A stretch of DNA of 64,000 nt, taken from NCBI GenBank assembly GCA_028386065.3, contig JAKUCV010000446.1, positions 97,687 to 161,686 of the forward strand. The letters run 5' to 3'. A program made the translations under genes and the position numbers. The notes beneath the pieces were generated by a model that did not search any database, was not told where the DNA came from, and worked only from the letters and a program-made list of their open reading frames with translations. Source of the DNA: Turnera subulata (Eukaryota > Streptophyta > Magnoliopsida > Malpighiales > Passifloraceae). Below are positions 58,379 to 64,000 of the stretch, in pieces (positions within the stretch are counted from its first letter, which is position 1; each line of letters opens with the position of its first letter).

Positions 58379-60040
58379 TATTTTTCATTAAGTATAAGCT
58401 GAAGACAAACTCAAAAGACTTTATAGAATTTAACAAGATAGATGCTTCTGCTCTTTGTTCTGAATTTGTACCATCTTCCTCAATAACTTCGAGAACGTCA
58501 ATAATAGAAGGAAATAAATTGATCAGGCTAAGCAAAATATAATAATGTGAGCCCCTAACGAGTATCTCCTAGCCTTTTGAGAGTAGTTTCTTGATTCAAT
58601 CCACACCCACTAAGAATTTCTCCATTTCCTAATGCCTCAATAACCCTCTCCTTTGCTTTTCTCGAAGTATATCTTGACGTTTACATGAAGCTCCAACCAC
58701 ATTGGAAAGATTAGTAACCAAATTAAATAATAAGGCAATCTCAACTTGATTTTTTGCAACAACTACAAGTGCTAACTGAAGTTGATGTGCAAAGCAATGA
58801 ACATAGAAAGCACTTTTATTCTCATTCAAGATTAAAGTCATCAATTCATTGAATTCTCCTTGCATATTACTAGCCCCATCGCATCCTTGACCTCTTATAC
58901 TTGCCAGACTTAATCCATATTTTGAAAATAAAGATTCCAAAGCTTTTTAAGAGATAGAGCATTAGTATTTAGAACATGAACAAGGCCAATAAACCGCTCA
59001 ATGACACATCCATTTTTGTCTACTTAGTGCAGAGCAACAACCATCTGTTCTTTAACTGATATATCACGGGATTCATCAATCAAGATTGCAAATAAATCAC
59101 CCCCAAGATCAGCAATGATATTATTCAATGTTTCAGAAGCACATACACTTATAATATCCTTTTGAATACTTAGTGCCGAAAATTTAAGATTTCCATGAGC
59201 TTCTCTTCGTACCTTACTAATTATGATCATAAAGTAATTGCAATAACTCCAGAAAATTACCTTAATTGTTAGAAGACTCAGATTCATCATTACCTCAAAA
59301 ACTCAATCCTTGATGTAAGAGAAACCGATTACAATCGATCGCTGCTATTAGATGAAATCGGTAATCTTGTTTAGCTTGATCGGACTGCTTTGAAACAATA
59401 ACATCAATATGTTGCTTCCGGTTCATCAATGCTTCACACCCTTTCCATGCCTTATTATGAAAACTATTAACATCTCCAATATGCACTTGCAATCTATCTT
59501 TATTCTTCCATCTAGAAAATCCAGTGGTAGTGAACATGTCATTTCCTCCTTGTCTTCCACACTCGTTACCCATAAGATAGCAACACAGGCAATAAACAAC
59601 ATCTTTTTCTATGCTATATTCTAACCAATTCTCGAACTCTTCAAACCATTTAGGATTAAAACGACGAATGGTACCTCCTCCAAATTCTTGTCGAGGAAAA
59701 TTATGTTCTTTCGGTTGGCAAGGACCTTTAAGCATATAGGCCCTCCGAATAGCATCACAATCATCAGGGAGATATTCTGAAATTTTTGGTCGCTTTCTAG
59801 GGTTAGCTTCAAGATTTTCCAAGTCAACTTCAATAAATCTTTTTTTTGCATCGTGCTTGTGTCGATTCAGGTACATTAGGTAAAGGATTAGAAGTAGAAG
59901 ATGAATCTTCTATTCTTCTAGTTCTTTGAAAATAGCTTTCCATCACTGGTAGAAAAAATTAGAAAATTATTATTAATTAATATATTGTATAATTGAATTA
60001 ACAAAAAGAATTGAAAAAAGTAATAAACTGAACCGATTCT

Positions 60041-60262
60041 AACTATTGTCTTTCTTCCAATTTTTTTTTAACGATGGTCTTTCTTTCATATAAAAAAATT
60101 GAATACAAGTCAAAGTTCCAACTATTATCTTTCTTTTATTTTTTTAAACCTTTGTCTTTCTTTCATTAAAAAAAAAATTGACCTCTAATGAGAATTGTCT
60201 GTAACGATTATCTTTCTCTTTCTTTCATTAAAAAAAATTGAATCCAACTCAAAGCTAAAAAG
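60041..60262. repeat. Degenerate tandem repeat, about 60-70-bp units
   Basis: Three to four imperfect units each contain a run like TATTATCTTTCTT followed by T-rich DNA, TCTTTCTTTCATTAAAAAAA and AATTGAATCCAACTCAAAG. They lie in the leader side of the hAT element, between the transposase start and its right end. Confidence 0.55.
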
Positions 60263-60744
60263 ATAAACTAATATTGTAGGTAAAATCTTTATCATCTTTA
60301 GAAGAGAATAATATTAGAACTTACCTTAATTTACTCTTGTTGATAATCTTCTCTTTTGATTTAAAATCCACAATAACAAAGTCCTCTTCTCAGTATAGGA
60401 GTTTCGGAAGTTTGAAGGTGTGGAAGAAAATAAAAACGGAAAAGAAATAAATAAGAGAGAAGAGGTCAAACAAGATACGGATTGTTCAAATAATAAATTT
60501 ATGAAGTTATAATGAGTAACTTCCTTATAAATAGCTACAAAGCCAGCAACCTATATAAATTGTATACAATACGATTTGTATGCTTCATAGCTTCAGCTGG
60601 GCTTTTGGGTTTTTTTTAAAATTGAGTGTAGGCAAAAATAAACTAAATAAGCTTTTTGGGTTAAAGAGTTAGTGGGATAATTTTTTTTTTTTTTTATTAA
60701 AAGCCCAGTGTAGTCACCTACTTACAGGTGTCATTGTCTCCACA

Positions 60745-61611
60745 TCATTTCTCTGGTTACAGAGCCTCCTTTCTCTCTCATATGGCTCTTACAATTTAAA
60801 CCATTCTCATCATTTTACTAAAAAACTTAGGTCTATATCAATTTTAAAAAAAAGATTTCGTATATCTCAGTCTCAAACATGTATGTGGATCTGATCTATC
60901 ACACCACTTGTGAAGAGAAAAGAAAAAAAGTAACCTGATGTAAAAGAATCAAATGAATGAAAAAGATAAAAAAAAAAAACAACTAGGAGATTAAAAAATT
61001 AGCGAGTACCGGGGATCGTTTTGGGGATAAAGGAACTTGAACCCTCACGATTTCTAAAGTCGACGGATAAAACAACACAGAATTGTCTCCCAAAAACTAA
61101 CACAAGAAACCCTTGTACAATAGAATATTTCAGCAAAAGAATCTTGTGAATAAAACAAAATGGTATAGCATTCTCTTCTCCTCAGCTAGAAATTATTTTA
61201 TCTGGCTTGGTGTCAATTGGATAATTAGAAACCATATACATAAGTACCCATTTAAATCAAGAATGCGTAGCTTTTTCTTTGAGTTTCTACGTAGAACCCT
61301 TGAAGGTGAAGCAAATAAATTTCCAGATGGTACATTCTCATTGTTACCACTGACATCATTAACAAGCATTTATGCATACAACCGCTTCACATACATTTGC
61401 GCCCCTAGTTGATGCTTCAATGCCATCTACATCAGACGTACAAGTTCAGTTTCGCACACATCTGTCTATGCAACCACAATCAATACTTCCACGCCACCTT
61501 TCATCAGACTCGTCAATTGTGATTGTGGCTTTCATTTTGCGAGTTGAAATGTCATTACCATCGTTACTATGCATCACTTTCTTTTGCGGGGTTGACACAA
61601 TTTTCGTTTTT
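60745..61611. other. Intergenic DNA before the right-hand LTR element
   Basis: Short open frames at 61113-61412 and 61372-61635 have no motif. No gene, promoter or repeat end was recognised other than the start of the LTR at 61617. Confidence 0.4.
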
Positions 61612-61616
61612 GTTAT

Positions 61617-62870
61617 TGTGAACACCCGAATTTGACCCATGAAAATTTATACGTTTTAGTAATTAGGTCCCTCATGTACGAAGAAGTGATTTAAGTCACA
61701 TTAGGGACCGGATTGCTAGAATGTATTACATTCTATGAGCTTGGGCCTTATTTATGTATTGAAATCCAATTTGGGTTGGAGATAGATATAAGAGCCCAAT
61801 TTAGTAGAATATAGAAAGATCAATCAGGGAGGAATTAGGGGAGAATCCGGAGCAAAAATGGAAACTGCGGTGAAAACGCGTAGGCGCGGGCGGTCATCTC
61901 GAGATGACCGCCGGGCCTAGGCGGTCATGTGTGGATGACCGCCATGACATGGCTGTCATCTCGTGATGACCGCCGGCCATGGCGGTCATGGGTGCACTGG
62001 AACGCGTTTTCTCCCAGATTTTCGACCGAGATTCGATTCTACGCGTTTTTGGTCCAGATTTTCGGTCATTATTCTGATCATTAAGATGGTCCACGACCCT
62101 AGGCAGCCCAGAACACTATAAATAGGACCCTCCCCCTTCACATCAAAGGACACGCATTATTACACACATACTCTTCCTAAAAGCTTTCAAGCTTGGAGAA
62201 ACTCTACCTCTCCAAGCCCAGAATTAGTTCTATAGGTGAAGCTCTGGAGAAATCTCGTGGGTAGCATCATCTAATCAAGGCAGCAAGTGAAGAATCAAGA
62301 AGAGACCCAAGATAGAGTTGAGGTGCGGAAAGAAACTAGGCGTAAGGCGAAACCCGAATCAAGGAGCTAGAGGAGGGCTGCAAGAGGTAATTCTGATCCT
62401 TTTCTTTCTGTTGTGATGTTGATGCTGATGATGATGTGATTGTTGTGTTTCTGATGTAAGAACTACGTGGGCTTTGAACCCGGTCGCCGGGGTACATAGG
62501 TGGTTTCTAGTGGTGGAAACTCAAGCCCAATCTTCTTCTCATCCCCTTCTTTTTATTTTCAGTTCTTGGTTGGTTTTGGTGAACACACTCACCCACTTGT
62601 ACAAGGCATACAAAAACCTTTAATTGCACAAGATTTCGCCCCAACATGGATGGGTGCCTAACACCTTCCCATCCATGACGAATCCCCGGGTCCATTATCT
62701 TTGGTTCGCTAAACCGGTTGCCTAAATGGAGTCACATGAAGGGTTTTTTCCCAAGTTTTAGTCCCTTAATAAAACTTGGGTGGCGACTCCAAAGATAATG
62801 GATGACGGTTATGAAGAAGGTGCAAGGAAAAGGTGAATAGGCCCAAGTGATTTTGGGTCGGGTATTCACA
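61617..62870 (+). repeat. 5' LTR of an Ogre-like retrotransposon running off the window
   Basis: The LTR starts TGTGAACACCCGAATTTG and ends GGGTCGGGTATTCACA. It carries repeated GGCGGTCAT motifs with their complements (61890-61990), including TCATCTCGAGATGA, and a TATA box (CACTATAAATAGG, about 62113). The primer-binding site follows after two bases. The left-side target repeat would be GTTAT (61612-61616), to be compared with the unseen right end. Confidence 0.8.
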
Positions 62871-62872
62871 GG

Positions 62873-62890
62873 TGGCGACTCCACTGGGGA
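62873..62890 (+). other. Primer-binding site
   Basis: TGGCGACTCCACTGGGGA lies immediately inside the LTR end. The identical site is present at 7951-7968 on the other strand. The type is attributed to Ogre-like elements from general knowledge. Confidence 0.75.
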
Positions 62891-63746
62891 CTTTTGAGGG
62901 TTCAAGAAATCTTGTGCAATCATTGAATTTTTGTATGCCTTTTTATGTGTCATCATAAGTGCCTTGCATTCATGGAAAGTGTTGTGAAGCCTCTACCATA
63001 AGAGGGCCAGGGAATCCAAGTCCGCTACAATGCTTTCTTAAAGCGAGAGTGGCTTGATGTGAACCGGTTTCTCGCTGCTCATGCGATGATAAGGATTAGC
63101 GGGCCTTGGACCTCACGCGATATCTTTTATCACATGTGAGTAGGTCAAACTATTCCTTAGCGGCAGTCTTTTAGCCCCCAACCAGCTGCATACCCTGAGC
63201 ATCCCATGCATGATGAATCAATAAGTGTTAAGTGCATTTATGTGATGGATGTTGTATTATGTACATATGTGCCAAGTCTTGTTGTTTTGGGAATTCAACT
63301 ATATGCATACATCGGGAATAAAAGGGGGAAGGAGTGGAAGTAAAAAAAAAAAAAAGAAGTGTCTTGACCATCTAAGGAGTGATCTCGCCGATCAAAGCAT
63401 CATGAGGACCTTCGTCTTGTGGAACCTTGGATTAATACCCGATTGCTTCAAGAATTTGGGAAGAATAACATCATCATGCATTACACATAACATCTTGCAT
63501 AGTCTTAGAATGAAACATGCCGAGTCAAGAGTCACCCCCATGATCCATCTTTGCCTTACTCAAACCACTTGTTGTCCCCCTCTTTTTCCTTGAAACCATC
63601 ATTGAAACCTATTTGTTTACCCTCAATAGTAAGAAGGAACCATGAGTAATGAGCACGGGGACCAAACAAGAAACACTAGGGGCATGGGGCCGGATCCCGA
63701 GTATGAACCGACAAGAGAGACTTCCCCAATGTAAGAAGAGAGGAGC
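62891..63746 (+). other. Untranslated leader of the Ogre-like element
   Basis: About 860 bases without a long ORF. 62994-63230 is related to the reverse strand of about 7640-7850, including ATAAGAGGG and TACCCTGAGCATC. A poly-A run is at 63341-63355. The leader ends at an in-frame stop (TAA at 63732) just before the ORF at 63747. Confidence 0.55.
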
Positions 63747-64000
63747 ATGGAACAAGAGAAGTTGGTAAGTCTCACGTTTCGATCCTTGATGAATAAACTG
63801 GAGGAGACGATCCTTCGAGGTGTTTTGTTGGGACAGCCGTTAGCTCAAGTAGCCATGAAGCAATTCCGAGATGCTATGGGTCAATATGCATTGGTTGAGG
63901 ACATCATGAGAGGACTTGAACTTCATAATGCGGCATTAGCTCGAGAAAATTTATGTGCCAAGGAGGAGATTGAGGACCTTATCGACCAACTCGGGGTGGG
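63747..64000 (+). CDS. Start of an Ogre-like element ORF (partial, continues past the window)
   Basis: An ATG at 63747, preceded by an in-frame TAA at 63732, opens a frame of 84 codons still open at the window end. It begins MEQEKLVSLTFRSLMNKLEE and continues with a Leu/Glu/Gln-rich, probably helical or coiled-coil sequence with no known motif yet. The position, about 875 bases after the primer-binding site, fits the first ORF (ORF1/gag) of an Ogre-type element. Product naming is inference. Confidence 0.55.
   Translation, partial: MEQEKLVSLTFRSLMNKLEETILRGVLLGQPLAQVAMKQFRDAMGQYALVEDIMRGLELHNAALARENLCAKEEIEDLIDQLGV

Larger units (their letters stand above)
56705..59943 (-). pseudogene. hAT transposase (TTF zinc finger / DUF4371 / hAT dimerisation), broken
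   Basis: Read on the minus strand. An ATG at 59943 starts MESYFQRTRRIEDSSSTSN, and a shift in an A-run at about 59844 moves to the next frame. 59876-59295 encodes a TTF-type zinc-finger region (FNPKWFEEFENWLEYS, VYCLCCYLMGNE, GFSRWKNKDRLQVH). Stops follow at about 59290. 58940-58629 encodes IRGQGCDGASNMQGEFN and FYVHCFAHQLQLALV of the catalytic core. 58535-58338 gives EQRAEASILLNSIKSFEFVF. After the LINE, 57498-56705 resumes with INAMALVNISKARLQKMRDNGWD and ends with the dimerisation motif ATTTVERTFSAMNIIKS. The order is normal for this protein, but stops, shifts and the insertion make it non-functional. Confidence 0.85.
56591..60736 (-). mobile_element. hAT-superfamily DNA transposon, inactive
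   Basis: The left end CAGGGATGGATCCAGAA is typical of plant hAT elements, with C-A first. The right end, read in reverse, begins CAATGACACCTG. An 8-bp near-duplication flanks it (CCTCCACA at 56583-56590, TCTCCACA at 60737-60744; one mismatch). Terminal repeat similarity is weak beyond the first bases, so the right end is less certain. Inside is a broken minus-strand transposase, and between its parts a LINE fragment. Poor T-rich tandem repeats (60041-60262) lie in its 5' leader. Confidence 0.65.

Overview
This window is nuclear DNA from a flowering plant, most likely a eudicot. It has spliced genes with GT-AG introns, AT-rich intergenic DNA and several layers of nested retrotransposons. No RNA gene, CRISPR array, origin or bacterial-type operon was seen. 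I cannot name the species.

Five host genes can be reconstructed exon by exon. (1) An SR45a/Tra2-type splicing factor, plus strand, 18224-20241. (2) A cytosolic alpha-glucan phosphorylase (PHS2, H type), minus strand, 15 exons, 37757-31306. (3) A calmodulin-binding receptor-like cytoplasmic kinase (CRCK type), minus strand, 6 exons, 44281-39840. (4) A plastid PHT4-type anion transporter, minus strand, 8 exons, 50576-46523. (5) A small hotdog-fold acyl-CoA thioesterase, minus strand, 3 exons, 52919-51873, with a decayed partial copy at about 54600-55040. They form no obvious pathway. The phosphorylase (starch/maltose turnover) and the PHT4 transporter (plastid envelope or thylakoid) both touch carbon and phosphate metabolism.

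The rest is mostly transposable elements, several with exact ends and target-site duplications (TSDs). 2247-9766 is an Ogre/Tat-like LTR element on the minus strand (TSD CTAGT), carrying a deleted Tekay-like chromovirus at 4586-6632 (TSD CATCA). 11328-16738 is a degraded Ty1/copia element on the minus strand (TSD AAGTT) with an inner insertion at 13863-14708. 21660-26980 is a second copia relic, split by a 3.6-kb solo LTR at 22742-26362 (TSD TATGA). About 27200-30183 is a solo Ogre-like LTR holding a Mutator-like element at 28618-30087 (9-bp TSD). A second element with a 9-bp TSD sits in intron 5 of the PHT4 gene. 56591-60736 is a hAT element with a dead transposase, itself interrupted by a LINE fragment. 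61617-64000 is the 5' part of another Ogre-like element that runs off the window.

I did not find a clear new defence-like or catalytic system. The least expected signals are: an array of short hairpins with a near-constant loop and changing stems inside the copia element (13569-15581); a 142-bp inverted duplication of target DNA at the 5' end of a LINE insertion (57352-57660); a 34-bp tandem duplication that doubles a splice acceptor in the kinase gene; and a GC-AG intron with an in-frame alternative GT donor in SR45a.
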